A stretch of DNA of 64,000 bases from Clostridia bacterium (GCA_017438845.1 JAFRUO010000003.1:62001-126000), one strand, 5' to 3'. Numbered from the stretch's first letter, positions 1-7,784 are shown. The notes: generated from the sequence alone by a model not told the origin. Program-made: numbers and translations.

Positions 1-548
1 TTCAGGAGGTTTAAATTAAGCGGCATCGAATAAACCTCTTCAGGCTTGAAGAAGCTGTATAACGCCTCAATTCTGCTCTGAGCATTGAGTGTATCAAGGG
101 CGAGAATCAGAGTTCCGTATGCCTCAGCCGAATCAAGCGACTCGTAAAGTGAGATTTCCTCCTCGGAAGGCTCCTCGCCCCGGGAAGTGAGAATAGCATA
201 ATGCTTTTTCAGCTGTGCGATCATGTTTGCCCTTTCGGGCTGAGTGACGTTTGAAAACAGTGCGGCATTAAGCAGATAACAAATATTCGCAATAGTTGTG
301 CCGACATATTTGGAATCAATCTTTTCACACTCGTTAAGGTTGGATTTTGCCTCGGCAAAGCGTCTGTAGGAAACATCAATCAGCACCATGCGTACCACAT
401 TGTTAATGGCAAACAGCGAATCGGGCTGTTCATGCTTTTCAATTAAAGTGCCGCAATATACGCACTCCCACATTTTTGTTTCCTTTATGTAATTAAAGGA
501 CGAGCTTCCGCAGGTAGGACATTTGTTGGTTTGATAGTTTATACCCAT
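1..548 (-). CDS. Zinc-ribbon protein, partial (3' end beyond window)
   Basis: An open frame runs from an ATG at 548 leftwards off the window edge, giving 182 residues with no stop. Residues about 9-33 form a zinc ribbon (CPTC ... CVYC). The rest is predicted mainly helical and has no obvious membrane segment. I do not recognise a family beyond the ribbon. The start has no good Shine-Dalgarno site. The gene lies 65 bases downstream of another zinc-ribbon gene on the same strand, so it may be co-transcribed and translated from a weak site. Function unknown; a scaffold or sensor role is only a guess from the ribbon. Confidence 0.75.
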   Translation of the reverse strand, partial: MGINYQTNKCPTCGSSSFNYIKETKMWECVYCGTLIEKHEQPDSLFAINNVVRMVLIDVSYRRFAEAKSNLNECEKIDSKYVGTTIANICYLLNAALFSNVTQPERANMIAQLKKHYAILTSRGEEPSEEEISLYESLDSAEAYGTLILALDTLNAQSRIEALYSFFKPEEVYSMPLNLNLL

Positions 549-613
549 TTATCAATTCGTTAACCGCCCGAAATAATAATCATATTCCAAGCGGTAATAA
601 TTCTCCTGTATAA

Positions 614-1471
614 TTATTTTTGGTTACCGTTGCCGGGATTGTTAAAGCCGTTCCCCTGCTGCATTGCAATATAAGATGCCTTTATGCTGTTTATGTCAAA
701 GGTCGGGGCTGCGCCGAACATAGGATCTATATCGTTAAGCCCTGCCGAAGCGCCGGGGAATATAGGCTGTGCAGGCGGCATCGGAGGTGCCTGAGGCGCA
801 GGAGGTGCTTGCGGAGCAGGAGCTGTTTGCGGAGCAGGAGCTTCTTGCGGAGGAGCAACGGGCTCTTCGAACTGAGGAGTAACGGGCTCCGGCATTATTT
901 CAGGTTCATTATTAATAACAGGCTCTGCGGCAACTTCCGTTTCGGGAGCCGAAACAGGCTCGAAATCAACAGCAGGCTCGGAAACTGCTTCGGGTTCATT
1001 ATTTACTATCTGTTCGGGAACCGCAACGGGCTCGGGAACTATTACAGGTTCGGGTTGCACTGCAGGCTCAGGTTCTGCGACGGGTATGGGCTCAGCTGCA
1101 TACTGAGGCGTCTGTACCGCCTCACCGTCTGCTCTTGTTCCGCAGTAAACGCAGAATTTTCCGTGCACGGGCTTACCGCAGTTACGACAAAGCTTTTCGG
1201 AAGGTACATTCTGCTGTGCGGGAGCTCCGTCGAGCTTTGTACCGCAATATACGCAGAATTTAACATTCCCCACCGGTCTGCGGCAGTTAGGGCATGTATG
1301 CTGACCGCCGCCCTGCGGCTGAGCCTGCGGGCGGGGCTGATAATTTGTGTTATTCGGTGTGCTCTGAGCCGCAAAGCTCTGCTGATTTAAATAATCCTCA
1401 ACCTTTATTCCGCAATAAATACAGAATCTGGCATTTCCGATTTCTCTGTTACATTTAGGACAAGCAGCCAA
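614..1471 (-). CDS. Triple zinc-ribbon protein with Pro/Glu-rich repeat tail
   Basis: About 285 residues. Three N-terminal zinc ribbons of the form CPxC-(12-14)-FCxYCG are followed by a long Pro-Glu-Val-rich region (PEPV/PEPA-like units) and a Pro-Ala-Gln-rich stretch, with no signal peptide or membrane segment. It looks like a soluble protein with a disordered spacer. A GTG at 1480 could open the frame, but the ribosome site AAGGGTGAT sits right on it and is correctly spaced for the TTG at 1471, so I take the TTG. A promoter lies just upstream. The function is unknown; the neighbours are also zinc-ribbon proteins. Confidence 0.75.
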   Translation of the reverse strand: MAACPKCNREIGNARFCIYCGIKVEDYLNQQSFAAQSTPNNTNYQPRPQAQPQGGGQHTCPNCRRPVGNVKFCVYCGTKLDGAPAQQNVPSEKLCRNCGKPVHGKFCVYCGTRADGEAVQTPQYAAEPIPVAEPEPAVQPEPVIVPEPVAVPEQIVNNEPEAVSEPAVDFEPVSAPETEVAAEPVINNEPEIMPEPVTPQFEEPVAPPQEAPAPQTAPAPQAPPAPQAPPMPPAQPIFPGASAGLNDIDPMFGAAPTFDINSIKASYIAMQQGNGFNNPGNGNQK

Positions 1472-1507
1472 AGATATCACCCTTTTTAATAATTTATATA
1501 CTATATA

Positions 1508-1537
1508 AATATATCATAATATGTTGCAATATGTCAA
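1508..1537 (-). promoter_or_regulatory. Sigma-A promoter for the triple zinc-ribbon gene
   Basis: On the minus strand TTGACA (1537-1532) and TATATT (1513-1508) are separated by 18 bases, upstream of the start at 1471. The region is very AT-rich. Confidence 0.6.
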
Positions 1538-1625
1538 TTAAGAGGGACGGCATTCGGCTTTATTTTTAAATAAAAATTTTGTAGAATTTTTGTAAAAAAT
1601 GACGATTTGTATTTTCCATATTACT

Positions 1626-1655
1626 TTGACACGGCTGTTAAAGATATGTTACAAT
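1626..1655 (+). promoter_or_regulatory. Sigma-A promoter for the membrane zinc-ribbon gene
   Basis: TTGACA (1626-1631) and TACAAT (1650-1655) with an 18-base spacer, about 47 bases before the start codon at 1703. Confidence 0.65.
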
Positions 1656-1702
1656 TTATATAGTCCATATTTCGGACTTATTATGAATTTGGAGGAACTA
1701 AT

Positions 1703-2647
1703 ATGAAAGTATGTCCTAATTGCAACGGCTTTGCAGACGACACTGCAAATGTCTGCCCTAATTGCGGAACGCCGTTTGCACCTGTAAATCCTCAGCAACC
1801 TGCTTACACACAGCCCCAGCAACCTAATTACACACAGCCTCAGCAACCTAATTACACACAGCCTCAGCAACAGAATTATGCTCAGCCACAGCAGCCGAAT
1901 TATGCTCAGCCGCAGCAGCCGCAGCAGCCCGCTCAGGGCTATAACTACGGCGCTCAGCCCCCTGCGCCTGCACAGAAGAAAAAAGGCATCAAGGCTTGGC
2001 AGATTGTTCTTATCATTTTTGCCGTTATTCTGCTTCTTGTTATCCTGATTGCGGTCATCGGCTCAAAGTCGGGCGGAAACAGCAGCTCGGGCTCATCGTC
2101 AAATTATTCTTATGACAGCTCGGACAGCGGAATAGAAGCTCCCACTCAGAAGAAAAACGTTTCTTACACAAAGGGAACTCTTGACGGAGTCTTTTACACA
2201 AACGAGTGGGCAGGCTTTGAATATCAGATTCCCACGGGCTGGAAAGAAGCTCCTGCAGAAAAATACGCTGATTTTGAGGGCGACGGAGTTACAGAATGCG
2301 GTCTTTACCTTTTGGACAACGCAGAAGAACGCCAGTTTGTTATCGCTTACGAAAGACTTTCGGGTAAAAACGGTATCTTAACCGAATCGTCATATATTGA
2401 CATATTCAAGAAAAACCTTATTGCGGCATACGAAAAGCAAAACATCAGCTGCACCTTCAGCGAGTACACTGATATTACGATTGCGGGAAAGACGTTCAAA
2501 AAGGCTACCGCAACGCTTAACGGCGGTCCTATTACCCAGCAGGTATACGTTTGCAAATACGACGGATATATGATAGACATTCTTGTTACTTCGGACATTG
2601 AAGAGCAGGCAGACACAATGGTATCCAACATCCTGACACTCGACTGA
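1703..2647 (+). CDS. Zinc-ribbon, QP-repeat, single-TM protein with PsbP-like domain
   Basis: 314 residues. The order is: N-terminal zinc ribbon (CPNC at 4-7, CPNC at 19-22), a Gln-Pro-rich tandem repeat built on an 8-residue unit YTQPQQPN (about residues 33-75), a membrane helix (about 97-120), a Ser/Gly linker, and a C-terminal domain (about 155-314) whose opening F-x-Y-x-x-P-x-G-W pattern resembles PsbP/DUF1795-like domains. The likely topology is ribbon inside and C-terminal domain outside. The ATG has a good GGAGG site. It diverges from the zinc-ribbon gene to its left. Biological role unknown; the architecture suggests envelope sensing or binding. Confidence 0.8.
   Translation: MKVCPNCNGFADDTANVCPNCGTPFAPVNPQQPAYTQPQQPNYTQPQQPNYTQPQQQNYAQPQQPNYAQPQQPQQPAQGYNYGAQPPAPAQKKKGIKAWQIVLIIFAVILLLVILIAVIGSKSGGNSSSGSSSNYSYDSSDSGIEAPTQKKNVSYTKGTLDGVFYTNEWAGFEYQIPTGWKEAPAEKYADFEGDGVTECGLYLLDNAEERQFVIAYERLSGKNGILTESSYIDIFKKNLIAAYEKQNISCTFSEYTDITIAGKTFKKATATLNGGPITQQVYVCKYDGYMIDILVTSDIEEQADTMVSNILTLD
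1797..1930 (+). repeat. In-frame tandem repeat (24-bp unit, QP-rich)
   Basis: About five imperfect copies of a 24-bp unit encoding YTQPQQPN/YAQPQQPN. Several copies are nearly identical at the DNA level, so the tract length could vary between strains without breaking the frame. Confidence 0.75.
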
Positions 2648-2678
2648 CACAATAAAAAGCAAATACAGTAGGCTTAAA

Positions 2679-2716
2679 GGGCACTGTTCACAAGGATGAA
2701 CAGTGCCCTGAGTTTT
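2679..2716 (+). terminator. Rho-independent terminator
   Basis: Perfect 12-bp stem GGGCACTGTTCA (2679-2690) with TGAACAGTGCCC (2697-2708), then TGAGTTTT. It ends the 1703 gene. Confidence 0.8.
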
Positions 2717-2738
2717 ACTGCATTTTTTGGCTTTTCTC

Positions 2739-2766
2739 TTGCAAACCGAATAAAATGTAGTATAAT
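2739..2766 (+). promoter_or_regulatory. Sigma-A promoter for the cysteine-synthase-like gene
   Basis: TTGCAA (2739-2744), 16-base spacer, perfect TATAAT (2761-2766), 30 bases before the ATG at 2796. Confidence 0.7.
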
Positions 2767-2795
2767 ACTCAAAGAAACGCTGAAAGGAAAAGACT

Positions 2796-3722
2796 ATGGT
2801 ATACAATACAATTTTAGACGCAATCGGGCACACACCGATGATAAAGCTCAACCGTTTGCCCGACAGTGACGGAGCGCAGATTTTCGTGAAATACGAGGGC
2901 GTAAACATCGGCGGCTCAATAAAAACAAGAACCGCATACAATATGCTCAAAGCCGCAAGGGAAAACGGTCAGATTAACTCGGACTCGGTTATCGTTGAGC
3001 CGACAAGCGGAAACCAGGGAATCGGAATTGCGCTCGTAGGTGCAGTGATGGGCTACAAGGTAAAAATAATTATGCCCGACTCGGTTTCCGAGGAAAGAAG
3101 AAAGCTTATTAAAAACTACGGCGCAGAGGTAATTTTAATTCACGACGACGGCGATATAGGCAAATGCATTGCAGAATGCATTGAGCTGTCGGAAAGGATG
3201 AAGTCAGAGGACAAAAGAGTTTATGTCCCCTCTCAGTTTGACAACCCCGACAACCCGAAGGCGCACATTTACTATACCGCAAGGGAAATACTCGAAGAGG
3301 TGCATTGCGACATCGACGGCTTTTGCAGCGGCGTCGGCACGGGCGGTACAATCAGCGGTATCGGCGAGGTGCTGAAAAAGCAGAACCCGTCAATCACAAT
3401 CTGGGCGGTTGAGCCTGCAAATGCCGCAATTTTAAGCGGCGGCGCAGTCGGCACGCACCTGCAGATGGGCATCGGCGACGGACTTATTCCCGAAAACCTG
3501 AACACTAAGATTTACGACAATATATGCGTTATCTCCGACAGGGAAGCCATTCAGACCGCAAAACGCCTCGCAAGTGAGGAAGGAATAATGTGCGGCATTT
3601 CGAGCGGCTCAAACGTTGCGGCGGCAATCAAGCTTGCCCGAAGGCTCGGAAAGGGAAAAACCGTTGTCACGGTGCTTCCCGACACGGGAGAAAGATATTT
3701 CAGCACAGAACTTTTTGACTGA
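2796..3722 (+). CDS. cysK: PLP-dependent cysteine synthase family protein
   Basis: 308 residues, the usual length of O-acetylserine sulfhydrylases. The PLP lysine lies in GGSIKTR (about residues 43-49), the glycine-rich phosphate loop is GVGTGGTISGIG (about 178-189), and a C-terminal GISSGSN is present. The family forms L-cysteine from O-acetylserine and sulfide in the cytoplasm. The substrate loop reads TSGNQG instead of the usual TSGNTG, so a related beta-replacement reaction or another sulfur donor is possible. The gene stands alone between two hairpins, with no other sulfur-assimilation gene in view. I am sure of the fold family and less sure of the exact substrate. Confidence 0.85.
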   Translation: MVYNTILDAIGHTPMIKLNRLPDSDGAQIFVKYEGVNIGGSIKTRTAYNMLKAARENGQINSDSVIVEPTSGNQGIGIALVGAVMGYKVKIIMPDSVSEERRKLIKNYGAEVILIHDDGDIGKCIAECIELSERMKSEDKRVYVPSQFDNPDNPKAHIYYTAREILEEVHCDIDGFCSGVGTGGTISGIGEVLKKQNPSITIWAVEPANAAILSGGAVGTHLQMGIGDGLIPENLNTKIYDNICVISDREAIQTAKRLASEEGIMCGISSGSNVAAAIKLARRLGKGKTVVTVLPDTGERYFSTELFD

Positions 3723-3734
3723 TTAAAGGCGAAA

Positions 3735-3767
3735 AAAATCCACGGTATGACCGTGGATTTTTGTTTT
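3735..3767. terminator. Bidirectional terminator between convergent genes
   Basis: AAATCCACGG / CCGTGGATTT stem with a TATGA loop. It is followed by a T-run on the plus strand and on the minus strand by T's from the A-run at 3732-3738. It serves both the cysteine-synthase-like gene and the XRE gene. Confidence 0.8.
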
Positions 3768-3773
3768 TAGCTA

Positions 3774-4385
3774 TCAATCCTTTGAAATGACCTTTTTCTG
3801 CCAGCTGTATTTTCCGCATTCGGGGCATTTCATATAGCGTGTGCGGTTAACGTGCATTGCAAAAAGCACGCTCAAATACCTCGGCACATATCTTTTTCCG
3901 CATTTTTGACACTCATAATAGCCTGCCGTCTGCTCAATACGGATTGCAAACGGTACCATAACCGCAAACGGAATAAAGCCGATTATAATAAGCGTTATTC
4001 TTAACCATTCTTCCATTTTGGCAAATGAAGCAATAAATATCAGCGCAAAGAATACTACGCTTATCAAAAGCCCTATTGCAATTTCGATCCTCAGAAGCCT
4101 CTTGTCAGCCTCTTCCTTTTGCTTCTTCATTTCAAGCAAATTTTTTTCTGCCTTTTCGTTGTAATTTGTCATTTCGATTACCTCCCCTGACAGTAATTCA
4201 TTTACGCTTATTTCAAGCAGCTCGCAAAGCTCAAGCATTATTGACGAGTCGGGCAGGCTTCTGCCTGTTTCCCATTTGGAAACGGCTCTGTCTGTAATTC
4301 CGAGCTTCTCTGCAAGCTGAGCCTGAGTCAGCTTTTTAAGCTTTCTCCTTTCGGCAATAAATCTGCCAACCTTTTGTTGGTCCAT
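3774..4385 (-). CDS. XRE-family regulator with two TM helices and zinc ribbon
   Basis: 203 residues from the ATG at 4385, preceded by AAGGAGG with six-base spacing; an upstream in-frame start lacks a ribosome site. Residues about 5-60 are a Cro/CI-type helix-turn-helix (AQLAEKLGITDRAVSKWETG). Next come a charged, possibly coiled-coil stretch (about 75-95), two hydrophobic segments (about 100-120 and 128-146), and a C-terminal zinc ribbon (CQKC ... CPEC). The DNA-binding domain would be held at the membrane. Target and signal are unknown. A promoter and an 11-bp inverted repeat lie just upstream, so autoregulation is plausible. Confidence 0.85.
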   Translation of the reverse strand: MDQQKVGRFIAERRKLKKLTQAQLAEKLGITDRAVSKWETGRSLPDSSIMLELCELLEISVNELLSGEVIEMTNYNEKAEKNLLEMKKQKEEADKRLLRIEIAIGLLISVVFFALIFIASFAKMEEWLRITLIIIGFIPFAVMVPFAIRIEQTAGYYECQKCGKRYVPRYLSVLFAMHVNRTRYMKCPECGKYSWQKKVISKD

Positions 4386-4404
4386 ATCGCACCTCCTTGA
4401 TTTA

Positions 4405-4432
4405 AGCATAACAAAAAAGAAGGAAAAGTAAA
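4405..4432 (-). promoter_or_regulatory. Likely promoter of the XRE gene
   Basis: Minus-strand TTTACT (4432-4427), 16-base spacer, TATGCT (4410-4405), 20 bases before the start at 4385. Confidence 0.45.
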
Positions 4433-4435
4433 CAT

Positions 4436-4475
4436 ACCGTCGGTTGAGTGGGGAGAAAAACTAACAACCGACGGT
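4436..4475. promoter_or_regulatory. 11-bp inverted repeat (operator or terminator)
   Basis: ACCGTCGGTTG (4436-4446) and CAACCGACGGT (4465-4475), perfect arms separated by 18 bases. It lies between the flavodoxin stop and the XRE promoter. It could terminate flavodoxin transcription, though the T-tract is poor, or be an operator for the adjacent regulator. Confidence 0.5.
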
Positions 4476-4481
4476 GGAAAA

Positions 4482-4952
4482 TCAGTATTTTTCTGCGATT
4501 TCTTTAAGAAATTCGTCCGAAACGCTGCCGTTAAGCATAGCGCCCTCGCAAATTTCACTGTTCGGCGCAGACTGCTTTAAGGTTTCGGCAGTCTTTCCGA
4601 ATTCGCTTCCGCCCGAGGTAGCAAAAAGCACTATTTTCTTACCTGAAAAATCATAAGCCTCAAGGAAGCTTCTGATAATTAACGGCGCATTGTAATACCA
4701 TATCGGGAAGCAGAGAAAAACAACATCGCTGTCCGCTACGGGAGCGTTTTTGTCGGAAAGCTCGGGACGTTGTTTTTTAAGCCATTCACGGTTGCACCTT
4801 GAAACAGGGTTTCTCCAGTTAATGTCCGAAGACGAATACGGCTTTTCGGGCTTGATTTCATAAAGCTCCGCGTCTGCCGCCTCGCAAAGCTTTTTAGCCT
4901 TTGCGGCGGTTGTACCCTCCGCGGAAAAATAAGCTACAAGTATTTTACTCAT
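4482..4952 (-). CDS. Flavodoxin-like protein
   Basis: 156 residues. The N-terminus VAYFSAEGTT matches the FMN phosphate loop of flavodoxins (S-x-x-G-T-T). The middle FPIWYYNAP motif matches the W-loop of the flavodoxin_4 family, and FATSGGSEFG follows. It would bind FMN and act as an electron carrier or NAD(P)H-quinone/flavin reductase partner in the cytoplasm. The ATG has an excellent AAAGGAGGA site. It lies 32 bases behind the CMD-cupin gene on the same strand and is likely co-transcribed. The redox partner is unknown. Confidence 0.85.
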   Translation of the reverse strand: MSKILVAYFSAEGTTAAKAKKLCEAADAELYEIKPEKPYSSSDINWRNPVSRCNREWLKKQRPELSDKNAPVADSDVVFLCFPIWYYNAPLIIRSFLEAYDFSGKKIVLFATSGGSEFGKTAETLKQSAPNSEICEGAMLNGSVSDEFLKEIAEKY

Positions 4953-4984
4953 AATGTCCTCCTTTATTATTTATAATATTCAAA

Positions 4985-5740
4985 TTAAAGTCTGTTGTAT
5001 TCCTCGTCGCTTACGGGCTCGCACCACTCGTTAGAGCAATTTTTCCCTTCAACCTCAATTGCTATATGGCTGAACCAGCAATCCTTCTGTGCGCCGTGCC
5101 AGTGCCTGACCTCGGGCGGAATATTGATTACCGTTCCGGGAAGAATTTCACGGGCAGGCTTGCCCTCTTCACAGTACCAGCCCTTGCCGCCTACGCCTAT
5201 AAGCACCTGACCTCCGCCCTGCTCGGCATGATGAATATGCCAGTTATTTCTGCAGCCCGGCTCAAAGGTGACGTTAAAGAATACGGTCTGCTCGGTTGAA
5301 AGCGGTGCCAAATAGCTGTTGCCGATAAAATACTGAGCATAGTTTACATTCGGCTCGCCTATGGGGAAAAAGATTTCCCTCTGATGCTTTTCCTTTGCGG
5401 ATAAGGCGGAATCCTCTTTTTCGTTCCAGACCTCTTTCGCAAGGTTAAACGCCGCCCAAGCCTTAGGCCAGCCTGCATAAAAGGCGATATGAGTGATAAC
5501 GGCGGCTATCTCCTCCCTCGAAACTCCGTGAGCCTTAGCGTTCTGCAGATGATATTTCAGAGAGGAGTCTGTTATACCGGACGAGATAAGCGCAGTTACG
5601 GTTACAATACATCTTGTCTTTAAATCAATATCGGTGTTATTCCAGTTTTCACCGAAAAGAACATCGTCATTAAAATGTGCAAATTCGTCGGCGAAGCCCG
5701 AAAGGCTGTCTCTTCCGGCTGTCTGTGTTATTTTTTTCAT
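4985..5740 (-). CDS. Carboxymuconolactone decarboxylase-cupin fusion
   Basis: 251 residues. Residues about 10-100 are a carboxymuconolactone decarboxylase-like all-helical domain (HGVSREEIAAVITHIAFYAGWP). Residues about 130-240 are a cupin barrel with metal-binding histidines in WHIHHAEQGGG and a downstream H-W-H. The CMD half lacks the Cys-x-x-Cys of AhpD peroxidases, so peroxidase activity is unlikely. This two-domain arrangement is common near flavodoxins and redox enzymes in anaerobes; the reaction is not established. It probably forms an operon with the flavodoxin. Confidence 0.85.
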   Translation of the reverse strand: MKKITQTAGRDSLSGFADEFAHFNDDVLFGENWNNTDIDLKTRCIVTVTALISSGITDSSLKYHLQNAKAHGVSREEIAAVITHIAFYAGWPKAWAAFNLAKEVWNEKEDSALSAKEKHQREIFFPIGEPNVNYAQYFIGNSYLAPLSTEQTVFFNVTFEPGCRNNWHIHHAEQGGGQVLIGVGGKGWYCEEGKPAREILPGTVINIPPEVRHWHGAQKDCWFSHIAIEVEGKNCSNEWCEPVSDEEYNRL

Positions 5741-5770
5741 AGATTACCTCAAAGATTAATTTTAATTTCT

Positions 5771-5806
5771 AAAAATATCTCCCAACCTGAGTCGGGAGAT
5801 ATTTTT
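5771..5806 (-). terminator. Terminator after the TPM-domain gene
   Basis: 13-bp perfect stem AAAAATATCTCCC (5771-5783) with GGGAGATATTTTT (5794-5806), AT-rich base, placed just after the stop of the TPM gene on the minus strand. Confidence 0.75.
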
Positions 5807-5819
5807 TAGTTGTATAAGC

Positions 5820-6671
5820 TTAGAACTTTCCTCCTCCGCCGCCGAAGGAATGACCCGAGGTGGAGTGAGTGGAGCTTCCTCCGGAGGAGCGTGACTCAGA
5901 CTCCCTCTTGGTCTTTGAAATTGTAGTGTAAAGGAAGCGGTCGTAACTGTTGGTAAGCGAAAGGCTTCCGTCGTCAAGATAATTTGCGGCGCTGTGCTGA
6001 AACTGAATTTCCTTATAGCTTTTCTTGACCGAGAAAACAACAATTGCGGCTATTGCCAACGCCACCAGAAGCGAAATTGCAATTCCCTTTACCGTATTGT
6101 GCGAGGACGCGTTCCCGTATTGCTCGGCAGGATAGCCGGGAAATTCGTTGTCGACGTCATACGGCAAGCCCTGCTTCGCCTGCGAAACATACTGCTCGGC
6201 GGTTGAAAGATACATATCAACGGCGCTGTAATAATCGCCCTCGGAAAGCAATGAGCCAAACCTTTCCTTTATAACGTTAATACCGTAGTCGGTAAAGGCG
6301 GTTACGCCGAAGCCCGAGGTTGAAAGCCAGTATTCCCTGCTGTCAAAGTCAACGAGCAGAAGGCAGCCGTCAAGCGCATCACCCTGACCGAAACCGTGAT
6401 TAAGGAAATAATTGTCGGTGTAGGTCATAATGTCGCCGTCAATTCCGTCGACAAAGGCTACGCAGAAGTCGAAGGAATACCTTGAGCTTAATTCCTGCAT
6501 TTTTCCGCTCAGCTGAGTGTATTCAGAGTCGGAAAGCACCTTGTTTTCATCGGTCAGAAGTTGCTTGTTACCAAGCGCGCCCGAGCCGATAAGTATATTG
6601 TCGGCAAACGCCGGCAGGCTCATAAGCATTATAAGCAACACTGCAAGAAGAACAGATAATATTTTTTTCAT
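5820..6671 (-). CDS. ydjH: TPM-domain (YgcG/YdjH-like) membrane protein
   Basis: 283 residues. A signal peptide (about 1-23, ending PAFA) precedes a TPM_phosphatase domain (about 35-175; FCVAFVDGIDGD, DGCLLLVDFDSREYWLSTSG). A membrane helix lies at about 193-213, and the tail is Ser/Gly-rich ending HSFGGGGGKF, as is typical of this family. The TPM domain is expected outside the cell. It is the third gene of an operon with the zinc-ribbon and SPFH genes. In B. subtilis the equivalent trio ydjG-ydjH-ydjI follows pspA. The symbol is assigned by domain architecture and order, not by alignment. Confidence 0.8.
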   Translation of the reverse strand: MKKILSVLLAVLLIMLMSLPAFADNILIGSGALGNKQLLTDENKVLSDSEYTQLSGKMQELSSRYSFDFCVAFVDGIDGDIMTYTDNYFLNHGFGQGDALDGCLLLVDFDSREYWLSTSGFGVTAFTDYGINVIKERFGSLLSEGDYYSAVDMYLSTAEQYVSQAKQGLPYDVDNEFPGYPAEQYGNASSHNTVKGIAISLLVALAIAAIVVFSVKKSYKEIQFQHSAANYLDDGSLSLTNSYDRFLYTTISKTKRESESRSSGGSSTHSTSGHSFGGGGGKF

Positions 6672-6683
6672 AAGCGCACCCCC

Positions 6684-7769
6684 TTAAAACCAACCGAGGA
6701 GGTTGCCCAAAAGAAAGACAACTACCGATATTCCGCCTGTCAGTGCCGCAAAAAGCCCTGCTAATTTTGCCGAGCTTGCAGGCACGTTGCCTACAATTTT
6801 TCCCGTTTGGCCGTTCATTGCAAACGTGAATTTTTCTCCCTTATAGTCCGTATTGAGAAGCCATACGGGATACATAGCATATTTTGCGTTACCCTTTTTA
6901 ATCTGCACCGAGGTGCTGTTTGCGGTGACCGTGGCATAACCGTTAACGGTCTGCCTTAAGGAGTCCTCAGCGCTCTGCTTGACTCGCTCGTTTGCCCTGC
7001 CGATGCTGTCCTGCATGGTAACGTCATAGCGGTCTGCAAGATAACCTGCAAGGTATGCGGTCTGAAACTGCTGAGCTTCACCGAAATTAAACGGCTCGAT
7101 TGACTCCATAAGGTCGTCGGGCATTTTACTTGAGCCGTCAACGGGAATGTTTGAAAAGCTCATACTGCCCTGCCTGAAAACGTCATAAAAACTCGTTTCG
7201 GTGTAGTTGTAGTTTTTGTCGCTCCAGCTTCTTACACGGGTCGCCGTATATGAACAGGAGGCGTCGATGTCGGAGTCGAAAAGCCAGAACGGTACATAAA
7301 TGCCCGTAACCTTTTCTATTTTATTTTCCGACTTAAAAAGATTCGGCGCAAAACGCTTTTTTGAAACATAATTTTTAAGATTAAGCTTTGCGGATTTCTT
7401 GTCGAGCTTGAACGGAATAACATAGTCCGGCTTCAAGTCGCCCGAAAGCCTGCCCGAAAGCACAACGGGGTTACCGCAATACGGGCAAGACGTAGCCGCA
7501 GTTGTCTCCTCGCTGACAATTTCGCCACCGCAGCTTTTGCAGACAAAGACCGCCATATCGGAGTCATCCATTGTGGAATCACTGCCGTCTGACTGCATCT
7601 GCCAATTAAACTCATCGGCAGGCTGACTGTTGAGCACCTCGTCTTTGCCCTGAAGCGCCTCAACGTCAAATTCGCTGTCACAGTAAGGGCATTTCATCCT
7701 CTGCCCTGCGGAGTCGAAGTTTATCGGAGCATTACAGCTGGGACATTTAAAGTCTAATATTTCAGCCAT
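6684..7769 (-). CDS. ydjG: TFIIB-type zinc-ribbon membrane protein (YdjG-like)
   Basis: 361 residues. It starts with a TFIIB-type zinc ribbon (CPSC ... CPYC, residues 9-31), then a second ribbon (CKSCGG ... CPYC, about 77-99). A conserved middle domain follows (YVIPFKLDKKSA ... TGIYVPFWLFD, WLLNTDYKGEKFTFAMNGQTGKI in two nearby stretches). A C-terminal hydrophobic anchor covers about 335-360. The domain order matches B. subtilis YdjG of the PspA-linked membrane-stress operon. It lies 12 bases upstream of the TPM gene and 15 bases downstream of the SPFH gene. Probable membrane adaptor; the mechanism is not known. Confidence 0.8.
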   Translation of the reverse strand: MAEILDFKCPSCNAPINFDSAGQRMKCPYCDSEFDVEALQGKDEVLNSQPADEFNWQMQSDGSDSTMDDSDMAVFVCKSCGGEIVSEETTAATSCPYCGNPVVLSGRLSGDLKPDYVIPFKLDKKSAKLNLKNYVSKKRFAPNLFKSENKIEKVTGIYVPFWLFDSDIDASCSYTATRVRSWSDKNYNYTETSFYDVFRQGSMSFSNIPVDGSSKMPDDLMESIEPFNFGEAQQFQTAYLAGYLADRYDVTMQDSIGRANERVKQSAEDSLRQTVNGYATVTANSTSVQIKKGNAKYAMYPVWLLNTDYKGEKFTFAMNGQTGKIVGNVPASSAKLAGLFAALTGGISVVVFLLGNLLGWF

Positions 7770-7784
7770 GCTTTTTCTCCTGTA

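Noticed and set aside
620..1390. Long plus-strand open frame opposite the triple zinc-ribbon gene
   Set aside because: It is Arg/Leu/Cys-rich, an artefact of reading the Pro-Glu repeats in antisense. It has no ribosome site and no domain.
1797..1930. Possible CRISPR array
   Set aside because: The repeats are contiguous, in frame and encode QP units; there are no unique spacers and no cas genes.
2390..2950. Minus-strand frame across the cysteine-synthase promoter region
   Set aside because: It spans a terminator and two promoters of plus-strand genes and has no domain.
5771..5806. Possible riboswitch between the TPM and CMD-cupin genes
   Set aside because: The only structure is a simple AT-based stem with a T-run, which is explained by transcription termination.
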